DNA of 64,000 bases from contig CM041465.1 of assembly GCA_023213395.1 (NCBI GenBank), forward strand, positions 40,865,741 through 40,929,740. The letters are read 5' to 3'. The notes under the pieces are model-generated. The model had not been told where the DNA came from. It made no database searches and saw only the letters and a program-made list of their open reading frames with translations. Numbering within the stretch: the first letter of the stretch is position 1; every line of letters begins with the position of its first letter. A program made the translations under genes and the position numbers. The stretch comes from Cycas panzhihuaensis. Its lineage: Eukaryota; Cycadophyta. This document shows, in pieces, positions 24,291 to 38,183 of the stretch.

Positions 24291-25560
24291 ATTGTTGCTA
24301 GCTTGTTTAAAGGTTTTAAGATCATTATTGTCCATTATTTTGGCCATTAAGGCATAGTTAGCATATAATTTTTGGGCATGTATTCACCTAGTATCTAAAG
24401 GATTACCAATATCAGATCCAATGTCAGTAAGTGTTTTCTTTACCCAGACAGGCTATTTGTTGGTACCTGTTTCAGTAGGTATCGATTAATTTAAGGAACT
24501 AGATTGAGAAGAAGAGTTTATTTGAGTAGGTTCAGATAGAGTCCAATTCTAGACTTGAGTAGATAAGGATTCTATGATTTTAGGGTCAGTTTATTTACTA
24601 GAGGGGTCAACCAAATAGGTGTTGGTTAATATATTTTCAACCGAAAGTTCTATATAAGTAGAGGTTGAAGAAGATCATTCTTCATCAAATATGATGTCAT
24701 GTAAAATTAAAATTTGATATGTGATTAGATCCAAAAGTCTATAAGCTTTACTTTCTTTGCTGTATCTAACGAAGATGTATTTTTTACTCTTAGGATCTAG
24801 TTTCTTACATTTTTCTTGCAGACCATTTTTGTTTTGGAGTAACGTTTTATAGGCATTTAGTAGGTAGATGATTTAGAAGATAGTTGGAGTAGTTAATTGC
24901 TTCTGCCCACAACTTTAGGTCAAGGTTCTTTGCATGTAACATGTAATGAGTCATCTCAACAAGAGTGTAGTTCTTATATTCAGTAACACCATTTCGTTGA
25001 GGAGTGTATGTAATAGAATGCTGAAATTAAATTTTGTACTTTTTACAGAAGGAAATAAATTTGCCACTTAAGTATTCCTTGGCATTATCAGATCTAAAAA
25101 TTTTAATTTTTGAGTTTGATTGTTTTTTAACAAGCATTTTGAATTCGATAAAAGTGTCAAACACTTGACTATATGTTTTAAGTGTGTAAACCTAATATTT
25201 TCTAGAGAAATCATCAATAAATATGACAAAATAACGAGAGCTAAAGTATGATGTTACATGAAATGATCCACATATGTCAGAGTGAACAAGTTCAAGTGGA
25301 ACTTTTGCTTTGAATTGGGTTTTATATGGAAAATAATCCATGTGTTGCTTACATGTTATATAGGCTTCAAAGATACCATAAGCAGTATTTAAGGGTGGAA
25401 GACCATGAACCATGTCATGTCTTTTTAGATATTGAAGTTTACCACAACTTGTATGGCCAAATCGTACATGCCAAAGTTTACAGACTAAGTCAGATTTGGC
25501 GATAAAGGCACTGAAGAATTTTGTTTTGTTATTTTATAAACTTGTTAAACTATAGAGACC
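24291..25560 (-). pseudogene. Element C integrase and integrase-RT linker
   Basis: The HHCC zinc-binding end lies near 25400-25520 on the minus strand, and the core start is in the 25192-25413 frame: VHSDICGSFHVTS (the first catalytic Asp in HSDxCGP) and FVIFIDDFSRKY (YFxxFIDDxSRxxW). The SDNAKEYLSG-like second Asp region is near 25060-25110, and the ITYTPQRNG-like block near 24970-25010. The C-terminal KCKKLD/VRYSK-like part is near 24750-24830. The acidic linker up to RT (24290-24700) is poorly conserved, as is usual. Confidence 0.78.
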
Positions 25561-27000
25561 TGTGCTATGATCAACAGGTCCTGATGCAATACGTTTAAAT
25601 TTGTTTAATGGCTCTTTAATGATAAATTTATCTTTTTAGAATTCAACGACAAAATCTTTCTGGCAAATTTAATAAACTAAGAGTAGGTTTGGTAATAAAC
25701 CTGGTACGTAAAAGACGTCCATTATTAAGCCATCTTTTAAAGTAATGTCATCTGATTCTTTTACTTTAAGTTGGGTTCCACTTCCAAAAGAAATCTCTTC
25801 TTCAGAGTTAGTTTCAGATTAATAAGTGGATAATTTTTTATGGTGTCTTATCATGTGATGGAATGCACCAGAGTTAAAGATCCATTGTGGTGGTTGATTA
25901 GTTAGGGCAATAAATGCAGAAATTGTTGTTGTTAGAGAATGATTATGAGACTGTTGTTGATTTTGTGGTTAGGATTAAGATCGGTTTTGTAATCCCTTAG
26001 AAGCTTTCCATGCTTCTGAAGCTATTCTACTTCTACAGACATGAATAGTATGGCCTCTTTTATGACAATAGGTATAACTACTATTCTGAGAAGGATTTAC
26101 ATTGTTCTGATTAGGAAATGACTGATTAGAATTATTCTGATGTTTAGATGGACCAGAATACTTAATATTATTTTCAGAGTTAGGTGGTGAACCTCTATGA
26201 GGTTTCTAAATTTTTGGGTTACTATTAAAATTATTCTGATGTTTGTTTTTATTTTGTGGCTTAGTTTTGGAAAAAAAAGCTTGGGAAGTATCTTTTAATA
26301 TACCTATCTGAATTAACATTGTTTGATATTCTATCAGTTGATTTATCAACTGATTAAATTTTATAGAAAGATTTCCAACTTGTTGTCTAGTTATTTTAAA
26401 AAAATTAAAATATTTTGGTAATCTGTTTATTGCAAGATAAACGAGCATATCATCATCTTTAGCATGAGTGATTATTTTTTTGGTATCACCTTCTTTAGTT
26501 TTGGATTTAATACAGTTATTAGATCTTTATTAATTAGTTGAATTTTGTATAAAAAATCCTTAAGCTTAGAAAAATCATCATAATTAAGGTCATACAAATT
26601 CCATTCTAAGACAGCTAGTTGATGTATATTGGCCTTATCATATTTTTCTTGTAGAGTTTTCTAGACAGTGGCTAGGTCGTCTGTTTCAGAAAACTACCGA
26701 CTGATTTCTGGTGAAAGTGAGTTCAATATGGTGCATAAGTCTAAATATGAGTTCATCAGATATACCATATAACTTTCTATAGTTTCATTTTTTGGTTTTT
26801 TAAATTCACCTGTTACATATCACCATATCTTTTATTGTTAAGCTGATGGAATATGTGATTCCTCTAATCGGCATAGTTTGAGCCAGTTAAAACTAGAATT
26901 GGAATGCAGGTGGTTGATCGTGGCATTAAATCCATATTAGAAATTTTGGAGTTTGATTGGAGATTGAAAAATATAAGAGTAGGTGAAAAAATAATCACTT
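25561..27000 (-). pseudogene. Element C gag, zinc knuckle and protease
   Basis: Gag occupies about 27000-26100 (frame 26206-26448: LAINRLPKYFNFFKI, then a QxKNK-rich basic stretch). The zinc knuckle near 26030-26075 reads YCHKRGHTIHVC, so only the second Cys, His and last Cys of CX2CX4HX4C remain and the first Cys is Tyr. The protease near 25860-25900 reads WIFNSGAFHHM in place of WxxDSGAxxHM: the catalytic Asp is Asn, so it would be inactive even without the stops. Both changes are single G-to-A type substitutions. Confidence 0.78.
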
Positions 27001-27830
27001 AGTAAGGTTTTCAAACAGTAGATTATCATTTCATAGTCATGATTAAAGACTAACTAGCATAATAGGAGAAATACCTTTCCCTTAAAAAAATAAAATAAAA
27101 TTACATGTTCAAATTTTTCCATAAAAGATAAATAGTCCCCCTTACAAATTAAGTGTTTTCTTTAAATTCCTTTATTATTGTTTTACTTTTATTGAGTAAA
27201 TAATAAGGTATAAAATATATTAATTTAAAAGAACTAATGAGTAATTTAAGTATCTTAAAATGAAATGATATTGAAGGCATAAAATTTAATTTGAAAAATA
27301 ATCAAGTAGAGGTATATTTACTTTGCCTTAAAAAAGTATATATTTTTTAATGTATATATATATATACACTATTTAGAAAAGGTTATAAAAAACTTATATT
27401 GTAAAGAGAGGATTAATTTTAAAAGAAGTGAAGAGGGTGTTTTGTTTGTATATCTATCATAGTGTAGGAGGAATAAAAGGCTAAATATTATAAGAAAGGT
27501 TTAACGAAATGTTAGGGAGAGATATAACAAGTATGAAATTAAATAGAAAAAGGGTTGATTTGTAGACTGAATATTATAAGGGAGGGGTCTAAAGAGTGTT
27601 TGTAATAACAAAGGGTTTGTTTATATACTCATCATAATAGAAGAAATTATATAAAGTATAGGGAAAGTGTTTATTTTGATTTATTAAATGAACATTATAA
27701 AGGGGGAATTAATTTTTATAATAAAGTGTAAGGGAGGGAGGGGGGATATAAATCACATGTTATAAGAGGGCGTTTATTTTACAATGTTAATCAAATATTA
27801 TTAGATTAAAGTTTATAACTTAGATTATAT

Positions 27831-27890
27831 TTAAATAAATAAATAAATAAATAAATGAATAAATGAATAAATAAATAAATAAATAAATAA

Positions 27891-27966
<76 letters not shown>

Positions 27967-27974
27967 TTATTATA
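27831..27974. repeat. Compound (AAAT)n-(TA)n microsatellite
   Basis: aaat repeats (with a few gaat units) run from 27831 to about 27896 and pass into about 34 TA units to 27964, with a short interrupted TA tail. Confidence 0.95.
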
Positions 27975-28019
27975 TATATAAAAACAAAATAGAAATGTGC
28001 GCGGACTCGAAAATTTATT

Positions 28020-28660
28020 GTTTTAATAACATAAAAGAAAAATTAAAAGAGAATTGGGGTCCGAGGGGGGTAAAGCATGGAAACCCTACTTACCTGGTTT
28101 ATTCATTCGTGGAAGCTCCTCTTCGATGATGATTGTTCTTCATGCAGGTTAGTTGTAGGTTGGTTGGAAGAAATGTCAGCCAGATACATGGACTTCTCAC
28201 CATCTACAACACACTCCCCTTAACTTACAGGAATGCATTCTGCAATCGCTGCTTTAGCTGAGCACGACAAGTATCTTTCTGAGCTTATTGGGGAATGGTT
28301 TTCTGAGGCTGGGCTGCCTTATTTGAGTCTGTCCTAGTGGTTCCCCTCCCCCCTTACAGACTGGCTTTGATCTCCTTACTCGATAGTATCGTCGTTTAGG
28401 TGTGCTAGTCAGAGGTTGTTTATCTGTACGTAGAAGTCAATATGCTCGAGTCTTAAATGTGGCGAAGCATGTCCCTCTAAGTTATGAGCCCTGGTTTGTT
28501 GCTTGAGCAACAGTCAAGGAGGTCATCTCAAATTCAGAGAATGGGTAGGTTGACCCATAAACATATCTTGTCGTTTACACTTTGTAGGCGATAGTTGCAG
28601 TTTTCTCCACCTAGGGACTTTGTGCGGGCACTTAAGGCTGGATGATAAAGTAATTTTTAT
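28020..28660 (+). other. GC-richer coding-like insert in the leader of element C
   Basis: A plus-strand frame running through about 28310-28640 with several stops reads like real protein between stops (for example LGVLVRGCLSVRRSQYARVL, then NVAKHVPLSYEPWFVA). It runs against the element's own direction and contrasts in base composition with the AT-rich leader on both sides. I do not recognise the family. It may be a captured host gene piece or another old insertion. Confidence 0.25.
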
Positions 28661-29508
28661 GTAAATGTTGGTCGGATGGGTTTTTTTTCTTTCCATGGTT
28701 GTTCTACCTCCTTAAGCTCTTGATGCTCTCTTTGATTCAAGTATACTATGTTTGCTTCCCCTTGCACCTCTATTTGTCTAAAAGCCCCTTGAGGATGTTA
28801 GTATGCCAGATTTCCTGCAGCATCTTATGTCACGACCTATTTGTGTTTAGCAAAAGTCTTTGTGACATTTCTCAGTATAAGATCATCATCTTTTGATTTT
28901 GCTGAACCTTGATAGTGGCAAATTTATGCCTGATATGAAATAGCATGCTGAAGGCCAACTGCTGTCATATTTTAAATTTATATTTTAGTTCTTCAATGCT
29001 GCATGCCTTATTTTGTAATATATATGCTAACATGTTTTTGAACCTCTTGGCTTGACTGGCCTAGTCAACAACTTTCCAAAGTGATTGCATGTGAAAAACA
29101 TTCAAAATTAATATTCACTACTCAGCAAAATGCTAAAAAATGAGTCTCAAAACATGCTGTTGCTCTGTAATCTTTCATTGCTTCGTTTCTTGTGCTCCCA
29201 GCATTTGAATGCCTATACACAACTTTGATAGGCTATTTTAATAGAAAAAACTCATAAAAGTTGTTTAAATCACAATAAATTTTGCAACAATTCCATGACC
29301 AAAATGCAAGACTACCCTTAAACTGAGCAGCGAGACCTTAAAAACATCATGATGAAGTTTCATGACCAATGGTGTAGTGATCTGTTCATGGCAAGATACA
29401 GAAGCAATATATAGTAGAGAAGGTTTTTGAGCTTGCCAACTACTTCATGAAATTATTTGACGAAATATTGATCAATGGAAAATGATCTATGGATGCAACA
29501 TAAGAGGT

Positions 29509-29521
29509 GGCTCTGATACCA
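29509..29521 (-). other. Primer-binding site of element C
   Basis: On the minus strand TGGTATCAGAGCC directly follows the 5' LTR, a full match to the initiator tRNA-Met complement. Confidence 0.92.
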
Positions 29522-29946
29522 TGTGAGAATAGGTATAGGCATAATGTCACAGGATCATATAAATAGAAAAAATATAGGAAAAAGACATTACACAAGTACA
29601 CATAATTTTTCAGGTGGAAGACCCCTTCTGGGGAAGAAAAACCACCTCCTAATCTAAAATTTTATTAAGACCAAAGACTATACATAAAACCATAAGCAAA
29701 CCACCTATGTATGACAAAACCAGCCTTTGAAAAAGTCTTTGGACAACCTCCTAGATTCTCAGAACCACCTTCTTGAATCTAGGAGAAGATATTAATAATA
29801 AAAAAGGTTCGTTGAAATGGGTAGTTGTGCATTTCAAAGACTTTTCACATAATGATTAAATAAAGGCTAAACTTTAAATATTAGAATCACTCAAATATAA
29901 ATTTATACATGTGACTTAAATAATAATAACATAAATAATCCTAACA
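29522..29946 (-). repeat. 5' LTR of element C
   Basis: 425 bp, TGTTAGGATT...TTCTCACA on the minus strand, followed on the plus strand by agcct (29947-29951). It lacks 11 bases present near the start of the 3' LTR. Confidence 0.93.
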
Positions 29947-30418
29947 AGCCTGAAGCACTTGCAATAGCTATGAGATGATTAATACAACTAATAAATATAA
30001 GGTATGCTCATATACATATATTTTGAAATAAATATATCAAAAATACCCATTATTAATGTATCTACAATTTAAGTGTTATATTTATCAAAGTCATGTTTGA
30101 TACATTAAATTAGCCATGATATATATATTTGTAGATATATAATTGCGTGACTGCCTATATTTTATTAGTTATCAGTTGTTTATCCATAGTTAAGTTGCTT
30201 ATATACATATTAAATGATCACCACGGTCATAAATATTCTAATTAATATTTATTTCACTCGTGTATTTATGTGATGATAATCCCTGCATTGTGTATAATTA
30301 GTGCCCTCTATTACTATATTGGAGCTTGCAAGATTATATTCTATGGCCCATGATAGTATATTTTTTTGCTAGTTGTTATATATTACAGTATTCAATGTTT
30401 ATATAAGTTTGACCTTTG

Positions 30419-30925
<507 letters not shown>

Positions 30926-31559
30926 TTGGCAGTGCAGTTTCCCCCCCAAACTTCTATAGGGGGATCTAAGAGTGATGGGAGCCTCGCTTGGCTAGGGATG
31001 TGAGGGGTGCTGGAACACCCCCATAACAAAGAGGTTCGGGGGTGGTAGCCCTTGACCCAAAAAACTAGCACTATGAAACATACTAAATTGTAAAGAGAAT
31101 CGAGGTCATTCATTCAAAATACCCCAGATTTAATGGTTGAGATTTATGCCTTGTATGGCTCTCTCATATAGCCTGATTTAGGGTGTTTTTTCATTATGTT
31201 GATGGTATTTGATGTATTAGATGTACTGTATTGAGTAGAGGTGGCTGATTGTTGCTATGAGTATTCTACTATAGATTATATACATTTCTCTATTCTTAGA
31301 TAATAAAAATTGATACTTTTCCTATGTGGATGTTTCCTTAACATACTATTGGGGTTTTACCACATTATATCTAGTGTATATGCAATGCTTTATCTTTTTG
31401 GTTTATTTATTGTATTATCTCTAGTTTAACAACTTGCATGCTAAATTTCAGTTTCAATTCCTGTAGTTAGATGCAAAATAGTATAGATCTTGGTGGCAAT
31501 TTTTGGTTATTAGGACCTAGTTTTCTTAACATGTGGCCTATTTTGATGTTGGTTTGACA

Positions 31560-32690
31560 TAGGTGCATATCTGAACAAATCTGATATAGAACCGAGATAG
31601 TGTGATTGATGAAATTTGAAGTGTGAGTGGAAAGGTCTATGACGAGATGCCTTAAAATCAATTATACCTTTTTCATAGTATTAAATAAGAGTTGGTTGTC
31701 TCATGTACCCCTCTTAGGTTGTATTATAGGTAATATAATACAGATGATAAGGTTTAGTGCATGTTGTGATTAGCCTCCTATGTTTTATTGGTAGAAGCTA
31801 TTGCAGATTTTTGTTTATGGGCCCCTTATCAAAGCTATTCATGGCATATATTCCCCTTGTGTATTATGTTTAAACTAAGTTAGAAGCCTTTAATTTGTTC
31901 CTTAAATGCATTGGAGTGTACACATCTTAGATGAATATTGTAATAATAGGATTGTAAGCGTTTGAAGCCTATGGAGTTGTTTGAATAAAGCTTACAAACG
32001 GTGTGATCTGTAAGGGAATATATTGTGATCAATCTATATGTCAGTTGAAGATTTGTTGATATATCATATTGAGTGTCATCTGATTACATGTTTTATCCTT
32101 CATTGCTTCACTTTTTTGAGCCGTTGTTCAACATATATAGAGGTTTATTTTCTTAACATTATGTTTGAAATAGAAGCAAGACCTAATGGAAGATTGATGA
32201 TGAGGGGCCATTATTTGAAAAGATATAGATTGCAACCCCATGTTATGTTTATGGTTGAAGACCTGTAGGATGATTAAAGATCATGGATCAACATGCCATC
32301 CAAAGCTTGAGATAAATACCAGATAGTTGGGTGTCACATCATATCATATGAACATTCCTTAATAGAGACTTGAAGAGGAGATTCACATGGCTCAAGTGGC
32401 TCAACCTCTTGGTTTAGTCAAAGGAAAATAGTTAGGTTGCAAGGTCAAGTGGAGCATTTCCAAAGAACCAAGCATATATGAGGTATATCACCATCACATC
32501 TAAGTGAAGGTTAGATCAGGGAAGACGTAGATTGAAGATTGTCCAAGTGGAGATCAACTTGTAGATATGTTCATCAAGCTCAAACTGAAGATTGCTACAT
32601 TGACGTTCATACATATTGGGAGGGTTATCCTTGAGAGGAGATCAATTCCCAAGGATAAACCTTATTACCCCATATTTATATTAAGATGGG
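31560..32690 (+). pseudogene. N2 copia pol remnant (integrase end, RT palm entry, RNase H end)
   Basis: It follows the same order as N1: integrase core tail (31640-31870), integrase C-terminal part (about 31940-32060), acidic linker (frame 32038-32268), RT palm entry (about 32340-32430, FLNRD-type residues, then MAQVAQPLG) and the RNase H tail (32440-32650, with GDQLVDMF for the family's xxQxADIF). The catalytic YVDD region and the front of RNase H are absent, at what looks like the same junction as in N1 and N3. Multiple stops. It ends at a PPT-like run and the 3' LTR. Confidence 0.65.
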
Positions 32691-32691
32691 A

Positions 32692-32988
32692 TATTGAATA
32701 TATGTATACATACTGATTAATGTAAACTAGGCCTATTTATGTGCCTAATATGTAGGGAGAATATTCATGAGAGTGGTGAGTTGATAGATGTAAATATAAT
32801 TATATTTGGGCATTTTAGATTTATAAATATAGATAAAAGTCCATCCTTATATACAACATTAGATTGTCAAAAATATGATATAATATTATTTTGTGGGTTT
32901 TTACATGTAAGCGTTTCCCACAAAAATCTGATATCTTATGTGTGTGAAAGATCATATTGACCTTTACTTACATTTATATTTCCCAATA
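32692..32988 (+). repeat. 3' LTR of element N2
   Basis: 297 bp, starts TATTGAATATATG after ttaagatggga and ends TTCCCAATA. Followed by ccatt, the target duplication. Confidence 0.85.
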
Positions 32989-32993
32989 CCATT

Positions 32994-34600
32994 GAGTTAC
33001 TTACTTATTTACTTAGGAGAGATTAGTTTGTTTGGCGGTGACTAAAGATTATACAATTTGTAGGCTTGCCTAAATTAGTCTTTAAATATCATAAAAAGAT
33101 TATTTGGAGAATTGTTAGCACCATAAGTTCTTAGGGTTTGGAGCCATTAGATTCTTAGGATTATATATAAGCCCCTAATAAATAAGGTATAAAAGTTATA
33201 TTTGAGTTGATAAGTGCTAATTTAAACTTGAAGATTTTGAATAACCCTATCACAATGAAGGTTACAATAACCAAGTAGAGTATAATTAAAACTTATTTTT
33301 ATTTTAATATATAGGTTTAATTACCTGGCAACTACAATATTGATGAAGTTCAATAATGCACCACTATCAATTAAGATTATAATAGGGGTCTTCCTTAAGA
33401 TCCCTCTTACTCACAATGGGTTAGGGTAAGTAAAAGAGGAAATAATGGATATGGAAGGTTTGGGAGTAAGCTCAAGTTCCACTGGTGGAAGGGACTACAA
33501 TAAAGGTTCTTCTTTAGTTTTATCTTCTGAATCAAAATTAGGGTCAATGGCAAATATTATTTTTCTAGCTTTACAAACTTTACCATGCCTATCATACCAT
33601 TTTTTCTTGCATTGAGTGTAGAAGTATACTTCCTTGCACCTATGTGCTTCCAATGTGGGAATCCTTACTAATGATTGTTCTATTGGTGATCGTTTTGTTA
33701 GTCATTTTATTGGTTGTTCTGTTGGTTACATCATATGGTCATTTGTTTGAATGCTTGGGGGCCTACAAGGGCCTAATCACCTTAGGCAACTGGACCATGT
33801 TGATTCTCTTATAAAACTGGTTATTCTTTCTAGTACACATTTTGCTTCCACTACCTTAGTCGTATTAATAACATCCCTAAGGTTTGGAGGAAAGATGGTC
33901 TTTAGCGTCAATTGTATCCTATCTTTTAGTCCAATTATAAAAGTTTCAATAAGTGTCTACTTATCAAAATGATGAATGACTCAATAGTGAATTGCTTGAA
34001 ATTCATTAGTATATACTTTGATGAAGGTAGACTATCTTGACTGAGTTAGTTGATTGAAAAATGATTGGTTCTAGGTTTCCTCATACTACTAAAAGAAACA
34101 TTTATAAAAAACATCCCATGTTTAATTCACATGATATTCCGTAGTCCACTATTTATACCAGTGGTATGCTTTACCTTCTAGGTGAATGGAAGCAAATGTC
34201 AACTAATATACTTTAGACATTTAGGAAAGTGTGAACTATGGGTCCAACCTATTGATCCATGTATAAGCTACATCTCTATTAAGATCTAGATCAAAGATTG
34301 GTATATTGATTTTATAATTAAAATTTTATTGATGAGAAGACTAGGGTGGTAGGGTTCCATCTTGAGGAGTTTTGACTTAGGAGGTGTTAGAAGTAGATGT
34401 CAATGAGTAATTGAGGATTTGTATATTGAGGCCTTGAAATTGTTATACCATATTAGTGATTTATATTTTTACATTTATAAAGTTCATGTTCATATCTACT
34501 TTAATATATACGACATCAGATTCTAAAGAAGAAATATGCTCACCTTGGATGGGTGGTGCTATCATGTAAGTCAACTAGAAGGGGTCTTTAATGAAGTGAC
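32994..34600 (-). pseudogene. Element O gag and protease
   Basis: On the minus strand gag starts near 34590 (MIAPPIQGEHIS-like) and contains NIPIFDLDLNRDVAYTWINR at about 34310-34250 and HLEGKAYHWYK at about 34200-34160, the capsid region. A knuckle relic CKEVYFYTQC, then HGKVC lies near 33650-33570. The protease near 33400-33340 reads IILIDSGALLNFIN, keeping D-S-G. The spacer to 32994 leads into RT, which is displaced to 21580. There are many in-frame stops. The gag region is the uninterrupted paralogue that confirms the N1 insertion site. Confidence 0.75.
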
Positions 34601-36154
<1,554 letters not shown>

Positions 36155-36167
36155 CACTCTAATACTA
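36155..36167 (-). other. Primer-binding site of element O
   Basis: The minus strand reads tagtattagagtg, 2 bases after the LTR end. This resembles the tRNA-Met complement TGGTATCAGAGC with a few changes. Confidence 0.7.
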
Positions 36168-36169
36168 CT

Positions 36170-36577
36170 TGTAATAATCTGATCCACAAGTCATACACAG
36201 AGAATACTTTTTGAAGAAGACTGAGAGTTCAAAGATCTTTATTAGGGACTCAATAGCATAATAGCATAAGAAAGCTTAATAATCATTAAAAGATAAGATG
36301 TACTCTTGTATAATCTCAAAAAGATAATAAAATAAAATAAGAGTTCCTTTTATAATTACTTGGTCTTATATAAGCAAAAAATTGCTGCTAACATTTTCAT
36401 CCTATTAGCAAACCATGGGTTCTCCAATTGCATTGGTGGAGATATGAGGCTTGTACATACAAATTAATAAATATCTTTAACATTCTTTTCCTTAATTAAG
36501 AAATTGTGACTTTAGCATTAACCTTCTCCATGTGATTAGATGCTCTTCTGTTATTAACCTTGGAAAGTTCCTTAATA
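36170..36577 (-). repeat. 5' LTR of element O
   Basis: 408 bp, matching 6914-7330. On the minus strand it starts TATTAAGGAAC (TG mutated) and ends attaca. The flank atctc follows on the plus strand. Confidence 0.85.
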
Positions 36578-36582
36578 ATCTC

Positions 36583-37835
36583 CCAGTAGACACCCTTCAC
36601 AACCATGTAAATTATTAGATCAAAGTCTGGCATAATATCATCTAGAAGTTGAACTTTCCATTATTGTGGTATTCAACTATAGTTTGAGGCTCTTCTTCAA
36701 AGATGATGAGCAAACTTTGTGGTGTTATGCAAGACCCCTTCTTTTTTTTATTCAATCTAGTAACCATTATTTAACATTAATTTAAAATTAGTGAAACTAT
36801 ATTATATAAAGGTCATCCTTCTTCTGTCGGTGATCTCTTCCTCTATTATTTTGATCAATTTCTTAAGGATTTTTAAAGAAATTTATGGAGTAAATTTGTT
36901 CAAATACCATAATTTTGTATTGATGCCAATCATTGTGTAACTAATAAAATTGGGTAATATCACTACTCATCATGATCCTCTCAATATCTATTTCTCAGAT
37001 CTAGTACCTGATTTTAATTCTAGGGCTTCAACAAGGAGAAACAATCATCCTTATCCCAAAAAGGTTGCCTATATTCATCACTCAATTCAAATTTTTATGT
37101 TTTCAATATTTTTAAATTATATAGTATATACTTTAGAATATCCTAAGAATATTCTCTTTTTAATCTTTATCTTTTTTTTTTTTTCTAAAGCTCCCTTATT
37201 TTATTATTTGAACCTTATTTTAAATTGTTTTTTATACCTTTTCAATATTTTTTAGTTTTTTTTAAAGCCCTAGTATCCCATTTTTCCATTTTAAATTAAA
37301 AATATATTTTTCAAGTTAAAAATACTAAAAATCTAATGATATTTTAAGGAATTTTGTGCTTTTCTTAAAGCTTTTTATAATGTTTTTATTTTTTTTCTTT
37401 TTGTTTAATAATAACAAAAATTAATAAAATAATACATCTTTTAAACTTAAAACATAAAAAAATAAAATCCTAATTCAATTTCATAACTCTACCAGTCCTG
37501 TAATAGGAATAATTAGGACCCTTGAAGTTAATCACTCCCGAACATGCATATGTTTTTTCTTGAACTCTACAGATTGTAGATGGAGGCATGTGCTATCAAG
37601 TGTATTGAGTGAGGGGATCATGAGTAAATCCATTAAGTTGGAGTTTGGAGACTAGGCTAAACCCTAAGGAGGTGAGCATCTTGGTTGTAAGTATGTCCTT
37701 AGATGAGGATCGAATTATTAGGTCATAAATTTGGTGTAGATGGATCCATAGTGTTAGGGAGGTAGTAGAGTTTTCTAGTTCTCACATACCTTTGGGTACA
37801 TAAAGCCCTTAAACTACCATCTATGAATGGGTATA
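36583..37835. other. Right flank of element O, no gene supported
   Basis: AT-rich. The 101-residue plus frame at 36950-37255 has a readable first third (HHDPLNIYFSDL, then SRASTRRNNHPYPKK) but becomes Phe/Ile/Leu-rich low complexity, so I do not call a gene. This DNA continues at 41764 past element N3. Confidence 0.4.
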
Positions 37836-37840
37836 CCATT

Positions 37841-38171
37841 TATTAGAAAACACCGAATATATAGGCATGATGCCAAAATCATTTATGTACACAAAAGACT
37901 TGAACAGAATAAGCACACAAGACAAACATATTTAACATGGGAACCTTTTTAGGAAAACCCACCATAGAATATATTATCATATTTTATAAATCTATATATA
38001 ATATTACAATGGATTTTGATCTATATTTATAGATTGTAAGTTCATCAAATATTAATATTTGGATTACATTCGCTGGCTCACATAATACATCATAATTACA
38101 TCAATAATATTTACATAATATTATTGCCATATTTATATTAGTCAATAAGTGGTTATAATACTACTCTATCA
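37841..38171 (-). repeat. 3' LTR of element N3
   Basis: 331 bp. The minus strand starts TGATAGAGTAG after the PPT. The left boundary reads tattag where tgttag is expected. Confidence 0.83.
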
Positions 38172-38183
38172 TCCCCTCTTAAT

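Larger units (their letters stand above)
27001..29508 (-). other. Element C leader, unusually long (2.5 kb)
   Basis: No gag frame lies between the PBS and about 27000. The region contains an AAAT/TA compound microsatellite (27831-27964) and a GC-richer block (28020-28660) with a plus-strand coding-like frame opposite to the element. A typical copia leader is far shorter, so part of this is probably acquired sequence. Confidence 0.55.
22304..29946 (-). mobile_element. Element C: structurally complete Ty1/copia retrotransposon
   Basis: It has two LTRs (22304-22739 and 29522-29946), a PBS (minus strand, from 29521 downward, TGGTATCAGAGCC), a PPT (22740-22752 reversed) and an exact 5-bp duplication agcct on both sides (22299-22303, 29947-29951). 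The 7,643-bp interior, read on the minus strand, gives a long leader, gag, protease, integrase, RT and RNase H, the copia order. The LTRs differ at about 28 of 425 positions by eye plus an 11-base indel, the least divergent pair here. Gag-pol is broken by stops and key residues are changed, so it is inactive. Confidence 0.93.

Noticed and set aside
36950-37255. 101-residue plus frame
   Set aside because: Two-thirds is Phe/Ile/Leu low-complexity from AT-rich DNA, so not enough to call a gene.
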